60,108 bases of DNA from the NCBI GenBank assembly GCA_013360445.1, contig JABWBP010000023.1:1-60108 (forward strand), given 5' to 3'. Positions 8,236 through 17,167 of this stretch are shown piece by piece. Both the position numbers and the translations under genes were made by a program. The stretch comes from Calditrichaceae bacterium (GTDB lineage: Bacteria; Calditrichota; Calditrichia; RBG-13-44-9; J075). The notes beneath the pieces are model-generated. The model saw only the letters and a program-made list of their open reading frames with translations, was not told the origin of the DNA and did no database searches. Numbering within the stretch: the stretch's first letter is position 1; each line of letters begins with the position of its first letter.

Positions 8236-9576
8236 ATGTCAAATCAAAATAGAACCAATCACCGCAAGCGCATCCACGTTACCACCCTGGGATGCTCCAA
8301 GAATACTTATGATTCGGAAATATTGATGGGGCAGTTGGCGGCGCGCCGGGCGGAGCTGGTCTCCTCCCCGGAAGAGGCCGACGTGCTCATTCTGAATACC
8401 TGCGGATTCATCGAGATGGCCAAACACGAATCCGTGGAAGCGATTTTGGAGGCGGAGCAGCTCAAAAAAGCGGATCCCCGCAAAAAGATCATCGTCTGCG
8501 GATGCCTGTCACATCGCTACGCCGGGGAGCTTCGCAAGGAAATGCCCCTGGTGGACGGTTTTTTCGGCGCCGAAGACTATGAGAATATTCTGCGTTTTTT
8601 GGAGTACTCCCCGGAAGCTTCGCCGGAATATCTCTACGAAAAACGGCTGCTCTCCACCCCTTCGCATTACGCTTATTTGAAGATTTCCGAGGGCTGCAAC
8701 CATAAATGCGCTTTCTGCGCCATCCCCCTGATGCGCGGCCGCCATCGCAGCCGCCCGCTGCCGGATCTGGTAAACGAGGCCCGGCTGCTGGCGCAGCAAG
8801 GGGTCAGGGAATTGATTATCATCTCCCAGGACACCACTTTTTACGGGATCGACCTCTACGGTTCGCAAAAAATTACCGACTTGCTGCGGCAAATCGAGGA
8901 GATCGAGGGCATCGAGTGGATTCGCCTGCACTATCTCTATCCCACCACGGTGCAGGATGAGTTGATCAAGGTAATGGCCGCCAGCCCCAGGATCGTTCCC
9001 TACCTGGACATGCCCATCCAGCACATCAGCGACGCGATGCTCAAAATCATGAAACGGGGCGGCAACTCCCGGCGGATTCGCACCATTTTTGAGCAAGCGC
9101 GGGCAAAAATTCCCGGCGTAACCCTGCGCACTACTTTGATCGTCGGCCATCCCGGCGAAACCGAAGCGGATTTCGAGACGTTAAAAGAGTTCGTTGAAGA
9201 GTTTCGGTTCGACCGTTTAGGGGTGTTTATGTATTCTCATGAAGAAAATACCGGCGCTTACAGTCTTGGGGACCTGAAACCGCGGATCAAAGAAGCGCGT
9301 TACGCGGAGCTGATGGCCATCCAGCAGAAAATTTCCCTGGAGAACAACCTGAAAAAGGTGGGCGCCCGGTTGCGGGCGTTGATCGATGAGACCGATTGGA
9401 GCAGTATGAGCGCGGTGGGCAGGACGTCCGGGGATTCCCCGGAGATCGATAACGAGGTACTCATCGAGCAACTGGATCGGGCGGTGCGGGTGGGAGAGTT
9501 TGTGGATGTTCGAATTACGGACGCTTCCGAATATGAACTGTATGGAAAATTAGGGGATAAACAGCATGAAAGTTAA
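8236..9576 (+). CDS. rimO: Ribosomal protein S12 methylthiotransferase RimO
   Basis: The start was placed at ATG 8236, just after ftsY; the longer frame from 8179 would overlap ftsY and begin with unrelated residues. The 446-residue product has the UPF0004 domain with cluster Cys at about 20 (GCSKN), 56 (NTCGF) and 90. The radical-SAM triad is C154, C158 and C161 in GCNHKCAFC, and a C-terminal TRAM domain ends in YELYGKL. RimO methylthiolates Asp88/89 of ribosomal protein S12. The tRNA homologue MiaB was rejected because GCSKNTYDSE is RimO-like and the central sequence SEGCNHKCAFCAIP matches RimO. Confidence 0.94.
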   Translation: MSNQNRTNHRKRIHVTTLGCSKNTYDSEILMGQLAARRAELVSSPEEADVLILNTCGFIEMAKHESVEAILEAEQLKKADPRKKIIVCGCLSHRYAGELRKEMPLVDGFFGAEDYENILRFLEYSPEASPEYLYEKRLLSTPSHYAYLKISEGCNHKCAFCAIPLMRGRHRSRPLPDLVNEARLLAQQGVRELIIISQDTTFYGIDLYGSQKITDLLRQIEEIEGIEWIRLHYLYPTTVQDELIKVMAASPRIVPYLDMPIQHISDAMLKIMKRGGNSRRIRTIFEQARAKIPGVTLRTTLIVGHPGETEADFETLKEFVEEFRFDRLGVFMYSHEENTGAYSLGDLKPRIKEARYAELMAIQQKISLENNLKKVGARLRALIDETDWSSMSAVGRTSGDSPEIDNEVLIEQLDRAVRVGEFVDVRITDASEYELYGKLGDKQHES

Positions 9577-10843
9577 GCTCGGGATTATGGTTTTAATAGC
9601 GGCGCTGTGGGGGAGCGGGCCGGGGCAGGCGCAGCCTTCCCAGCCGCCGGAGGTGGGCATGCCCATCTTTAACACCGCGGTATATTCCACCCTCTCCCCG
9701 GAGAGCGGCCAGGCGCTTGCCCGGGTGTACGTGCAGATCGTGAATGATAATTTAACCTTCTTGAAAAACGATTCCGGTTTTTATGCCGACCTGTTGATCG
9801 AAGTGTACCTGACCGAAATCGATCACGATTTTGTATTGAACCGCACCCTCAGCAAGAAAATTACCACCGCCGATTACGCGGCAACGAATTCGACCAGCGT
9901 GGTAAATACTTTTTTTACCGAGATACCGGTCGATCCCGGGAAATATGAGGTCGCGGTAACTCTGTCGGATAAAAACAGCAATAAACAATTCAGCCGGAAA
10001 ACCGGTTTCGAAATGCCCCCCTCATCCCTTTCCGAAAAAGGGCTTGCGGTTAGCGATCTGATGTTCTACAACGCCCTGGAAACCGATCCCGGCGGAGACC
10101 TCGGCGGCCTCCACCCGGAGTTGACCCGCAATTTTTCCGGCCAGGGAAAGGCCATATACGCCTATTTTACCTCCTTTTCCTCCGGCGAGGAAGATAGCCT
10201 GCAGATCGAATACCTCATAAAGGACGACCGGGGAGTGATCATTCAGCAAAACAAATATGACGCCTCCCCGGGAGGGGGATTTCGCGAGCATTATATCCGG
10301 TTGAACCGTTATTATTTCAACCGGAACGCATATTTGTTTCAACTGGCAGCAAACCTGGGGAACGAAGCGATTACCAGGGCAAGCGCGTTTAGTTTTTACT
10401 GGAAATTCGCCCCGGCGAAAGAACAAGACCTGGACCAGGCGATCGAGTACCTGAAGTACATTGCCCGGGAAGATTCGATCCGTTATTACCGGAAAAAAAG
10501 CTATGAAGAAAAACGGGGTTTTTTCGAGCGCTTCTGGCAGGCGCGGGACCCCAATCCGGATACGGAAGAAAATGAGCTTATGCTGGAATACTACCGCCGG
10601 GTCAATTTTGCTAATAATACCTTCTCCACTTCCGGGTTTCGCGGCTGGTTGAGCGACCGGGGGCGGATTTACATTAAATTCGGGCAGCCCGATGAAGTGG
10701 ACCGCCACCCCTTCGAGGCAGGCTCCTATCCGTACGAAATATGGCGCTATTACAGCGTGAACAAGACCTTTCTGTTTATCGACCGCAGCGGCTTTGGGGA
10801 TTACGAATTGCACCCCTCATATTATTATGTGGAGTATGAGTAA
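9566..10843 (+). CDS. GWxTD domain-containing secreted protein
   Basis: The ATG overlaps the end of rimO by 11 bases, so the two are translationally coupled. The 425-residue product has a signal peptide (residues 1-24, ending QAQ) and a middle of beta-sandwich character. The C-terminal GWxTD domain carries GWLSDRGRIYIKFGQPDEV starting near residue 358. GWxTD proteins are common in Acidobacteria, Gemmatimonadetes and Calditrichota. Their function is unknown and an envelope location is presumed. Conserved aromatics follow (YPYEIWRYY), the usual pattern after the GWxTD motif. Confidence 0.85.
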   Translation: MKVKLGIMVLIAALWGSGPGQAQPSQPPEVGMPIFNTAVYSTLSPESGQALARVYVQIVNDNLTFLKNDSGFYADLLIEVYLTEIDHDFVLNRTLSKKITTADYAATNSTSVVNTFFTEIPVDPGKYEVAVTLSDKNSNKQFSRKTGFEMPPSSLSEKGLAVSDLMFYNALETDPGGDLGGLHPELTRNFSGQGKAIYAYFTSFSSGEEDSLQIEYLIKDDRGVIIQQNKYDASPGGGFREHYIRLNRYYFNRNAYLFQLAANLGNEAITRASAFSFYWKFAPAKEQDLDQAIEYLKYIAREDSIRYYRKKSYEEKRGFFERFWQARDPNPDTEENELMLEYYRRVNFANNTFSTSGFRGWLSDRGRIYIKFGQPDEVDRHPFEAGSYPYEIWRYYSVNKTFLFIDRSGFGDYELHPSYYYVEYE

Positions 10844-11100
10844 CTGATGTTACGCACTGACCATGACTCGGGGATAAATCCCCCCGCAATTTTGAGAGAG
10901 AATTTATAACCCCCCCCGCGATGAATCGCGGGGCTATTCAATGTTTATAAAAGACTTGAATAGCCCCGATCTTCAGATCGGGGATTTATTGGATATATAA
11001 GCCCCCCCTAATTTTGCAGGGATTTATCCCTGCGTGCGGAAAAGTTCCGCGCGAACCGGCAATCAATCGTTCGCGATTGCGCCGCGAAAAATTTGCAGTC
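10844..11100. repeat. Cluster of six consecutive short palindromes
   Basis: This gene-free stretch carries, in order, GGGGAT-AA-ATCCCC, CCCCGCGAT-GA-ATCGCGGGG, CCCCGATCT-TC-AGATCGGGG, GCAGGGAT-TT-ATCCCTGC, GCGGAA-AAG-TTCCGC and CAATCG-TTCG-CGATTG. The second and third are joined by the inverted words GGGGCTATTCAA and TTGAATAGCCCC, which could pair into one larger structure. The third palindrome also occurs at 32-51. No coding region is seen. Confidence 0.8.
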
Positions 11101-11107
11101 TCCCGAA

Positions 11108-11146
11108 ATAAAAAAGCTCCTTCGGAATTTCTCCGAAGGAGCTTTT
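11108..11146 (-). terminator. Rho-independent terminator of rpmB
   Basis: A perfect 15-base stem (11112-11126 paired with 11132-11146, core GCTCCTTCGGA) has a 5-base loop. On the minus strand it is followed by a T run. It lies 33 bases beyond the rpmB stop codon. Confidence 0.9.
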
Positions 11147-11178
11147 CATTTGAATACCGATATTGCGCGATCAAGCCA

Positions 11179-11373
11179 TCAATGTGCTGCTTTTTGAACT
11201 TTGCCGGCTTGCAAGCAACTGGTGCATACCTTGATTCGTTTGGTCACCCCGTCTATCACCGCACGAACGCTTTGTAAATTCGGATTGAATCGCCGGGCCG
11301 TCTTATTGTTGGCGTGGCTGACGTTGTTCCCAAAGATCGGTTTTTTTCCGCAGATTTCACAAACTTTCGCCAT
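11179..11373 (-). CDS. rpmB: 50S ribosomal protein L28
   Basis: This 64-residue protein starts [12 protein letters not shown] and contains [18 protein letters not shown] and [14 protein letters not shown], the L28 pattern. It has four cysteines, as in zinc-binding (C+) L28: two in CEIC and two in CTSC. L28 binds 23S rRNA near the E-site side of the large subunit. The start is fixed by AAAAGGAG seven bases upstream; longer upstream reading is not L28. It has its own promoter and terminator and is monocistronic. Confidence 0.97.
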   Translation of the reverse strand: MAKVCEICGKKPIFGNNVSHANNKTARRFNPNLQSVRAVIDGVTKRIKVCTSCLQAGKVQKAAH

Positions 11374-11412
11374 GACATATTCTCCTTTTAACTGAGCAAA
11401 AATTAAACAAAA

Positions 11413-11441
11413 AGTATAACGAATCAAAACGGAAAAATCAA
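11413..11441 (-). promoter_or_regulatory. Sigma-70 type promoter of rpmB
   Basis: On the minus strand TTGATT (-35) is separated by exactly 17 bases from TATACT (-10). It lies about 40 bases upstream of the rpmB start codon. Both hexamers are one or two bases from consensus. Confidence 0.7.
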
Positions 11442-11605
11442 ACGATTTGAGATTTTTAACCCCGGAAATTTGTATTTTGCCATAAGTACTTATTAAACCG
11501 ATAGAAAGATTCCTGTTTAACGTGAAACTAATTTTTTCGATTTTTTTTCTCCAACTCGTTTGGTTTTCTGGGATACTTTTCATTATTATTACCTGCTCAT
11601 AATGA

Positions 11606-11621
11606 CTCCCGGAACCGGGAG
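11606..11621. promoter_or_regulatory. Palindrome upstream of the dnaA-like gene
   Basis: CTCCCGG-AA-CCGGGAG is a perfect 7-base inverted repeat 34 bases before the first possible start of the dnaA-like gene, and GACTCCC occurs again 13 bases downstream. It could be an operator or a leader hairpin. No canonical DnaA box (TTATNCACA) was found in this spacer. Confidence 0.35.
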
Positions 11622-11654
11622 CAGTGCTTGAGCGACTCCCAAATTTCGTAAATA

Positions 11655-13145
11655 TTGATGATTTGTGCTATTCCTCAAGAGTGTGGATGGGAAGGAATGA
11701 GCCAAGTACAGGTACTACGTCTAAACATGATCAATGACCACGCAGAAGGAACTGCAAAACTTCCCGGGAATCCTGCCGAGCTCCAGGATCAATGGAAGCA
11801 ATGTCTGGCAGAATTAGAGAAGGAACTGCCCTGGCAAACCATTCAAACATGGTTTCTCCCCGTTGTTCCGGTTGCTTTTGCCGATAATATCCTGGTGTTA
11901 AGGGTGCCTTCGCGTTTTTTCCTGGACTGGATGGAAACGAATTACGGGCCGCAATTGCAACTCTGCCTGGCCCGGGTCTTCGGAGAAAACGTGCAGTTGG
12001 ATTTCCTGGTAGCGCCATCCGGCAACGAGGCCCCGGAACCTGCGGCGCCAGAGGAGCCTGACCACCTGCCCAACACGGATGGAAAGCCCTCCCTGCAAAG
12101 CGAGGTTCCCACGGATGATCGCTATACCTTTGCAAATTTCCTGAGCGGCGCGGAAAACGAATTCGCCTGCAAAGCGGTCCTCCATGTAGCGCAAAACCCC
12201 GGCAAAGCGAATTTCAATCCCCTGGTGATCCATGGCGGAATCGGCAGCGGAAAATCCCACCTGCTGCACGCCCTGGGAAACTATTTCCGGGAGAATTGGC
12301 CCGATAAACGAACCGCCCTGTACGGCAGCGAACGCTACGTTCATGAGTATGTATTTTCCCTGCAAAACGACCGCATCAACCAGTTCACCGCTTCCTTCAT
12401 GTCCCTGGAAGTATTTTTGTTGGATGACGTTCACACCTTGTTCAACAAGAGCAAATCCCAGGAAGGAATGTTATTCATCCTTTCCGAATTGGTGAAAAAG
12501 GGAACCCAGGTGGTGGTGACTTGCAACGAGCCGCCCAACCAGTTAAGGGATTTCAACCCCCGGCTGATCTCTTTTTTGCAAAAAGGGTTGATCGTCGACA
12601 TTCCCCCCTGTGAGTATGCCACCCGGGAAAAGATCATCCGCCATCATTTCGAACAGCATGGCCTGTCGCTGAACGAAAAAATCATTCACTACCTTTCGGA
12701 ACACCTGGGATCGAATTTACATTATCTCCACGCGGTGCTGGTGCGCCTGGTAGCGCAAATTTCGCTCCTGGGGAAAAGCCTCTCGCTGAACGATGTGATC
12801 TACGTGGTTTCCCAGATGTGTCCCCAGGAAGGCGGGGAATGCGGTCCCGGAGGCTCCCGCCAGGCAGTGGGAATCGACCAGATCGTGAATGCAACCGCGC
12901 TGTTCTACGGGGTGCCGGTGGATATTCTGTTAGGCGTCTCGCGCAAGAAAAAAGTGATGAACGCCCGCCAAATTGCCATTTACCTCTGCCGGGAATTGAC
13001 CGGGGAATCGCTGACCTCCATCGGCTACCACTTTTCGCATTTGCACCATTCGTCGGTGCTCTACTCCTACAATAAGGTTGGCCAGGCGCTGCTGCGCAAT
13101 GCCAAATTGAAATCGGAAATCCAGAAAATCAAAGCCATGTTGTAA
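11655..13145 (+). CDS. DnaA-family replication initiator-like protein, divergent
   Basis: This 496-residue protein has the DnaA layout: N-terminal domain I ([18 protein letters not shown]), a linker, an AAA+ domain with P-loop GGIGSGKSH near residue 195, Walker [10 protein letters not shown], and a C-terminal helix-turn-helix domain. Key residues differ from orthodox DnaA. Sensor 1 TSDR is TCNE, the Arg-finger segment SRFxWGL is SFLQKGL, the sensor 2 Arg is lost (NLHYLHAVL), and the signature GRDHTT is LHHSS. It may be a paralogue that no longer forms the ATP filament. ATG 11697 is an alternative start; neither has a well-spaced Shine-Dalgarno. No dnaN is adjacent. Confidence 0.85.
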   Translation: MMICAIPQECGWEGMSQVQVLRLNMINDHAEGTAKLPGNPAELQDQWKQCLAELEKELPWQTIQTWFLPVVPVAFADNILVLRVPSRFFLDWMETNYGPQLQLCLARVFGENVQLDFLVAPSGNEAPEPAAPEEPDHLPNTDGKPSLQSEVPTDDRYTFANFLSGAENEFACKAVLHVAQNPGKANFNPLVIHGGIGSGKSHLLHALGNYFRENWPDKRTALYGSERYVHEYVFSLQNDRINQFTASFMSLEVFLLDDVHTLFNKSKSQEGMLFILSELVKKGTQVVVTCNEPPNQLRDFNPRLISFLQKGLIVDIPPCEYATREKIIRHHFEQHGLSLNEKIIHYLSEHLGSNLHYLHAVLVRLVAQISLLGKSLSLNDVIYVVSQMCPQEGGECGPGGSRQAVGIDQIVNATALFYGVPVDILLGVSRKKKVMNARQIAIYLCRELTGESLTSIGYHFSHLHHSSVLYSYNKVGQALLRNAKLKSEIQKIKAML

Positions 13146-13149
13146 ACTT

Positions 13150-13255
13150 GTGTATGGTTGAATTGCTAAATGGTTGAATGGCGTATCACCTCTTTTTTAA
13201 CCCTCCCGCTATTCAGCCGTTTGACCATTTAGCCATTCGACCATCCCGGCATCCC
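13150..13255. repeat. Stuttering-word inverted repeat
   Basis: TGGTTGAATTGCTAAATGG and TTGAATGG are mirrored 40 bases later by TTTGACCATTTAGCCATTC and GACCAT. The two halves can pair imperfectly. A very similar array lies at 57783-57870. The open frame here encodes only repeat and is not a gene. Confidence 0.65.
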
Positions 13256-13362
13256 ACCTCCTTGCCCATCCCGTTTCCCCCGGGAATTATTTTTTCCTGC
13301 GTACTGGAACTTTCGCGTTTTATATTATCCATTCCGCTATCAGCCAAGGAAGTATTTGCGAT

Positions 13363-14394
13363 ATGAAATGGTTCAGAATATTGATATTCATTACGGCAGG
13401 AAGCATCGCCCTGGGATCAACCGCCGCTGTTCTGATGGTTCCCTGGTGCTTCCCCGCGCCGGCGCTGGCCCAACAGGATAGCAGCGGGGTGGATTCCCTT
13501 CAGCCGGGCGCAGCGGAGGCGGATTCCCTGAAAAAAGAACCGGGAGACAGCCTGGAAGCAGCGCAGCAAGGCGCTTCAACCTTCCCCGGCAACGATACCC
13601 TGGCGAAAACGCTTTCCGAAAACCGCCCGCTCAATAAATTAGACCGGGTAATTTCCAACAACGCCTTCCGCCCCGGCGAAAAATTGACCTTCACCGTGCG
13701 CTGGAAGTTTATCAAGGCCGGGGAGGCGACCATGGAGGTGCGCGACATCGTCAACCTGCGCGATGGAGTGACCGCTTATCACATCGTTTCGACCGCCCAC
13801 TCGGCTAAATTTTTCGATGCGTTTTATAGAGTGCGCGACCAGGTGGAAACCTTCCTGGATACCCGGGGGATTTTCTCCTGGAAATACAACAAGCGCCTGC
13901 GCGAGGGGGGGTATAAATTCGATTTGCTGGTGGATTACGACCAGGCGAATGGCGTCGCGCAAATCGAGCGCATCCGCTACGAGAGCGATGAGCCTCTGAA
14001 AGTGCGAAACCAGGAGAAATTCGAATTGGACATACCGGAGTACGTGCTGGACGTGCTCAGCGCCTTCTACTACGTGCGCACCCAGGAATTAAAGATCGGG
14101 GAACCGATCTACATGGCCAACCATGATAACCGGCAGGTATATCAATTGCAGGTAATCATCCAGCGAAAAGAGCGGGTGAAAGTGGACGCCGGCACCTTCG
14201 ATTGTATTATGGTGCAGCCGCGCCTGTTGGGAGAGGCGATTTTCAAGCAGAAGGGGGAATTGTGGGTCTGGCTCACCGATGACGAATACAAAATCCCGGT
14301 GCAGATGAAATCCGCCGTGGCGGTAGGCTCCATTACCACGGAGCTGAAAAAAATCGAGGGAGTGCCCAACCCCATTCCGGCGAGGGTGAAGTGA
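13363..14394 (+). CDS. DUF3108 domain-containing exported protein
   Basis: This 343-residue protein has a signal peptide (residues 5-30, ending PALAQ), a low-complexity Asp/Ser/Glu-rich linker (residues 35-85), then a DUF3108-like domain. The domain starts NNAFRPGEKLTFTVRWKFIKAGEATMEVRD and contains AHSAKFFDAFYRVRDQVETFLD. It later has YYVRTQELKIGEP and VDAGTFDCIMVQPRL. DUF3108 proteins are periplasmic and of unknown function, with a lipocalin- or LolA-like barrel proposed. It is transcribed alone, between repeat-filled spacers. Confidence 0.8.
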   Translation: MKWFRILIFITAGSIALGSTAAVLMVPWCFPAPALAQQDSSGVDSLQPGAAEADSLKKEPGDSLEAAQQGASTFPGNDTLAKTLSENRPLNKLDRVISNNAFRPGEKLTFTVRWKFIKAGEATMEVRDIVNLRDGVTAYHIVSTAHSAKFFDAFYRVRDQVETFLDTRGIFSWKYNKRLREGGYKFDLLVDYDQANGVAQIERIRYESDEPLKVRNQEKFELDIPEYVLDVLSAFYYVRTQELKIGEPIYMANHDNRQVYQLQVIIQRKERVKVDAGTFDCIMVQPRLLGEAIFKQKGELWVWLTDDEYKIPVQMKSAVAVGSITTELKKIEGVPNPIPARVK

Positions 14395-14600
14395 GTGAAA
14401 AGTGCAAAGTGCAAAATGCAAAATGAAAAATGAAAAATGCCGAATAATGACAACTGAATGACGCGCTCCAAAGGAGCCCCTTCGGGGAAGCCAATGACGG
14501 CGAAGCCCAATGACGATCAATAACGCCCCGCCAATGACCATAAATAACGCGAAGCAATTGACCACAAAATGACGCGCAATGCGCAATTGACAAATCGAGG
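14395..14600. repeat. Mosaic of short words and mini-hairpins
   Basis: The stretch opens with GTGCAAAGTGCAAAATGC-type stuttering. It continues as AATGAC/AATTGAC words alternating with mini-hairpins such as GCTCC-AAA-GGAGC, CCCC-TTC-GGGG and GGCGAAGCC. The same word set occurs in the opposite orientation at 21343-21500. No gene is seen. Confidence 0.7.
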
Positions 14601-14609
14601 GTGATCACC

Positions 14610-15548
14610 ATGTCGCGGTTCAAAAAATTGACCTTTGAAGAGGTCGAAACTTACAGCATCACGGAACGCTTCAGCAAGGTGGGCATCGGCGATTTTGCGA
14701 AGCCGCTGAAGCGCACTTCCACGTTGGAGGATTTCCTACATGCCCTGCCGGAGATTCTCATCGGGCAGGATTTCCGGGAATTTATCGCCCATTTCCGGCG
14801 GGCGATCCGGGAGAAGAATGCCCTTATCTGGATGATGGGCGCCCACGTGATCAAATGCGGGATCAACCCCTTGATTATTGAGCTGCTCCGACGGGGTTAT
14901 ATCTCGCACCTGGCCATGAACGGCGCTTGCGTGATTCACGACGTGGAGATCGCCATGTGGGGCATTACCAGCGAGGACGTGGCCGCCGGATTGCAGGACG
15001 GCACTTTCGGGATGGCGCAGGAGACCGCCGCGTTCATCAACGAGGCGTTAACGGCGAATAAAAACAATCAAAAAGGGTACGGGGAAGCAGTGGGGGAGAA
15101 AATTATCGCTGCCAATGCTCCCAACCGGGGCCTCAGCCTGCTGGCCGCCTGCCTGGAGCACAACGTGCCGGTTTCCATTCACCCGGCGTTAGGAACCGAG
15201 ATCATCCACCAGCATCCCAATTTGGACGGGGCGGCTTTCGGGGAGAAGTCGCTGTTAGATTTTCAGCTTTTTACCCACTCCCTTACCACGCTGAAAGAAA
15301 ACAGCATCGTGATCAACGCCGGCTCCGCGGTGATCATGCCGGAGGTGTTCCTGAAAGCCCTGACCGTGGTGCGCAACCTGAAGTACCCGGCGTACGGCTT
15401 CTACACCGCGGTGTTCGACATGATCCGCCACTACCGCCCCACCGAGAACGTGAAATACCGCCCCACCCTCTCCGGCGGCAAGGGCTACTACTTCGTGGGG
15501 CACCATGAGATCATGCTGCCGCTGCTGATTGGGCTGCTGTTAGAGTGA
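14610..15548 (+). CDS. Conserved hypothetical protein
   Basis: ATG 14610 is preferred over GTG 14601 because GAGG ends 9 bases upstream. The 312-residue soluble protein contains WMMGAHVIKCGINPLIIELL, HLAMNGACVIHDVEIAMWG, SIHPALGTEIIHQHPNLDG and SGGKGYYFVGHHEIMLPLL. These stretches look strongly conserved and rich in Gly, His and Asn. I recall similar proteins in Deltaproteobacteria and Planctomycetes. A distant relation to deoxyhypusine synthase-type NAD-binding folds is possible but unproven. No enzymatic function is assigned. It stands alone between repeat-filled spacers. Confidence 0.7.
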   Translation: MSRFKKLTFEEVETYSITERFSKVGIGDFAKPLKRTSTLEDFLHALPEILIGQDFREFIAHFRRAIREKNALIWMMGAHVIKCGINPLIIELLRRGYISHLAMNGACVIHDVEIAMWGITSEDVAAGLQDGTFGMAQETAAFINEALTANKNNQKGYGEAVGEKIIAANAPNRGLSLLAACLEHNVPVSIHPALGTEIIHQHPNLDGAAFGEKSLLDFQLFTHSLTTLKENSIVINAGSAVIMPEVFLKALTVVRNLKYPAYGFYTAVFDMIRHYRPTENVKYRPTLSGGKGYYFVGHHEIMLPLLIGLLLE

Positions 15549-15959
15549 GTTTGTGGCAGAATAATTTTTTGCCCCGCACTCGTTCGACTGAGCTCACAAC
15601 GAAATTCGGGATGCCGGATAATGATTCAGCCCACTAAACACGCAAAAGGACACTAAAAGACAGCGGTATTTCTCTTGCCGCAACAGTGGGTTATCGGGCA
15701 GGCCGTAGAGTTCTGTTTTTATCTCTCGTATATTTCGAGTGTTTCGTGGGCTGAATAGATAAGGGGGTTTTCAAAACCCACCCAGACACTAAAACACCCG
15801 AACACGAGCACACTCACGCACTCTCTTTACCGTTCGTTACTATTCAGCCACAGAGACCACAGAGGTCACAGAGGAAGATTTGGGGGTATCCACCACTTCG
15901 TGGAGAGCATTTAGAGCCTTATATCCCTGTACCTCTGTGGCAAAACGCCTGAATAGTTA
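15549..15959. repeat. Two MITE-like inverted-repeat units
   Basis: Unit one (15624-15756) is bounded by ATTCAGCCCACTAAACAC and its inverse GTGTTTCGTGGGCTGAAT, with 17 of 18 positions matching. Unit two (about 15840-15956) begins CTATTCAGCCACAGAG and ends CTCTGTGGcaaaacgcCTGAATAG. The unit-one terminal sequence recurs at 58979-58996. No gene is seen in these 411 bases. Confidence 0.75.
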
Positions 15960-17129
15960 CTACCGTTCAAAAAAATCCTGAATGATGGCGGCGAGGTCTT
16001 TCTCTTTCAAGGCCGCCAATTCTCCTAAGTAGAGTTTCCCGTCTGCCGGTACTTTCGTTTCATCCTCGGTGGATTTGACCGATTTCTGGATGTAATTCTG
16101 CAGCCGCTCGATCTCGTCGTTATAAAAACTCACCGCGCTTTGCCCGATTTTCAGCTCCTTGATCTCCCAGTCGATGCGCGAGGCGTCGATGCGGCAGAAC
16201 CAGTTGTCGTCATAAGCGGTGACGTCCAGCCGCTCCAGGTCTTCCAACAGGGCCTTGTTGAAGCTCTTCACCTTTCCGCTCACCGGGGATTTGAAGGGGA
16301 TGGAGTGGGCGCCCTGTTTCACGCTGAAGAGGTGCTGCCCCCTCTGCACTTCCATGCCTAAGTTGGGCATTTCCACCCCGTCCACTTTCCCGATGATCTT
16401 CTTGGCAAAATCGTCGATGCCCACAAAGACGTTGCCGTCCGGGTCTAAGCTGGCCCAGCAGTGCCCTTCGGAGATGAACACTCCCCCGGGGATGTAGAAT
16501 TCCACGGAGCTGGGGATTTTCGCTTCCGTGAAGTGGGTGATGCGCACCTGCGGCTTCAACTGTTTGTGGATGCGATCCTGCCGCCGGATGGCGAATTTCT
16601 TCACCATTTCCAACAGCTCATCTTCGGTGAAGGGCTTCTGTACGTAATCCATGGCCCCGAACTTCATGGTCTCCACCGCGGTTTCCACGGAGGCGTAGCC
16701 GGTAATGATAATCACGTCGATGTCCGGGCGCAGGTGCTTGACCGACTTGCACACTTCTACCCCGTCCATTTCCGGCATTTTCAGGTCCACGAACACGAAA
16801 TCGTAATGGTGCTTCTGGATCAGCCCTAACGCCTCCTGCCCGCGCTGCACCGTGTCCACGCAATAGCCGTCTAACACCAGGATTTTCCGGAAGCTGTCCA
16901 AAATCACTTCCTCGTCGTCCACCGCTAAGATCCTCGCTTTGGGGTTTTCCACCTCCACGCGCTTGAGGGTTTTGGCCTCGTGGCTGAAATCCAGTTTCAG
17001 GTTGACCGCCAGCGCCTCTTCCCGCTCCCGGCGGGCGCGTTTTTCCGCCACCGCCCGGCCAATTTTGCGGATGGCCAGGTCGGCCAGCACAAATAAGATT
17101 ACTGCTACAACTAAAAGTAGGAATGCCAT
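15960..17129 (-). CDS. Membrane-anchored response regulator with GcvH-like domain
   Basis: AAAAGGAG upstream fixes the start at 17129. The 389-residue protein has one N-terminal membrane helix (residues 2-20) and a short charged coil. A complete receiver domain follows (acid pair D71/D72, phospho-acceptor D115, ITGYAS, K165). A GcvH-like lipoyl-fold domain (about 205-300) contains GHCWASLDPDGNVFVGIDDF and SPVSGKV. K271 in SVKQG aligns with the lipoylated Lys of glycine cleavage H protein, though the preceding Glu is Phe. No DNA-binding domain is present, so output is probably protein-protein. It is last in a minus-strand run with its paralogue and a haem-type kinase. Confidence 0.8.
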   Translation of the reverse strand: MAFLLLVVAVILFVLADLAIRKIGRAVAEKRARREREEALAVNLKLDFSHEAKTLKRVEVENPKARILAVDDEEVILDSFRKILVLDGYCVDTVQRGQEALGLIQKHHYDFVFVDLKMPEMDGVEVCKSVKHLRPDIDVIIITGYASVETAVETMKFGAMDYVQKPFTEDELLEMVKKFAIRRQDRIHKQLKPQVRITHFTEAKIPSSVEFYIPGGVFISEGHCWASLDPDGNVFVGIDDFAKKIIGKVDGVEMPNLGMEVQRGQHLFSVKQGAHSIPFKSPVSGKVKSFNKALLEDLERLDVTAYDDNWFCRIDASRIDWEIKELKIGQSAVSFYNDEIERLQNYIQKSVKSTEDETKVPADGKLYLGELAALKEKDLAAIIQDFFER

Positions 17130-17167
17130 GGGATTCTCCTTTTTATACAGATTTCTTTCATTCAACC

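Noticed and set aside
11374-11654. Replication origin next to the dnaA-like gene
   Set aside because: No TTATNCACA boxes and no AT-rich repeat cluster were seen, and no dnaN follows; one weak 7-of-9 match near 13147 is not enough.
13178-13366. 62-codon plus-strand frame before the DUF3108 gene
   Set aside because: It is translated from the stuttering inverted repeat; the product is rich in Pro and His and lacks gene-like character.
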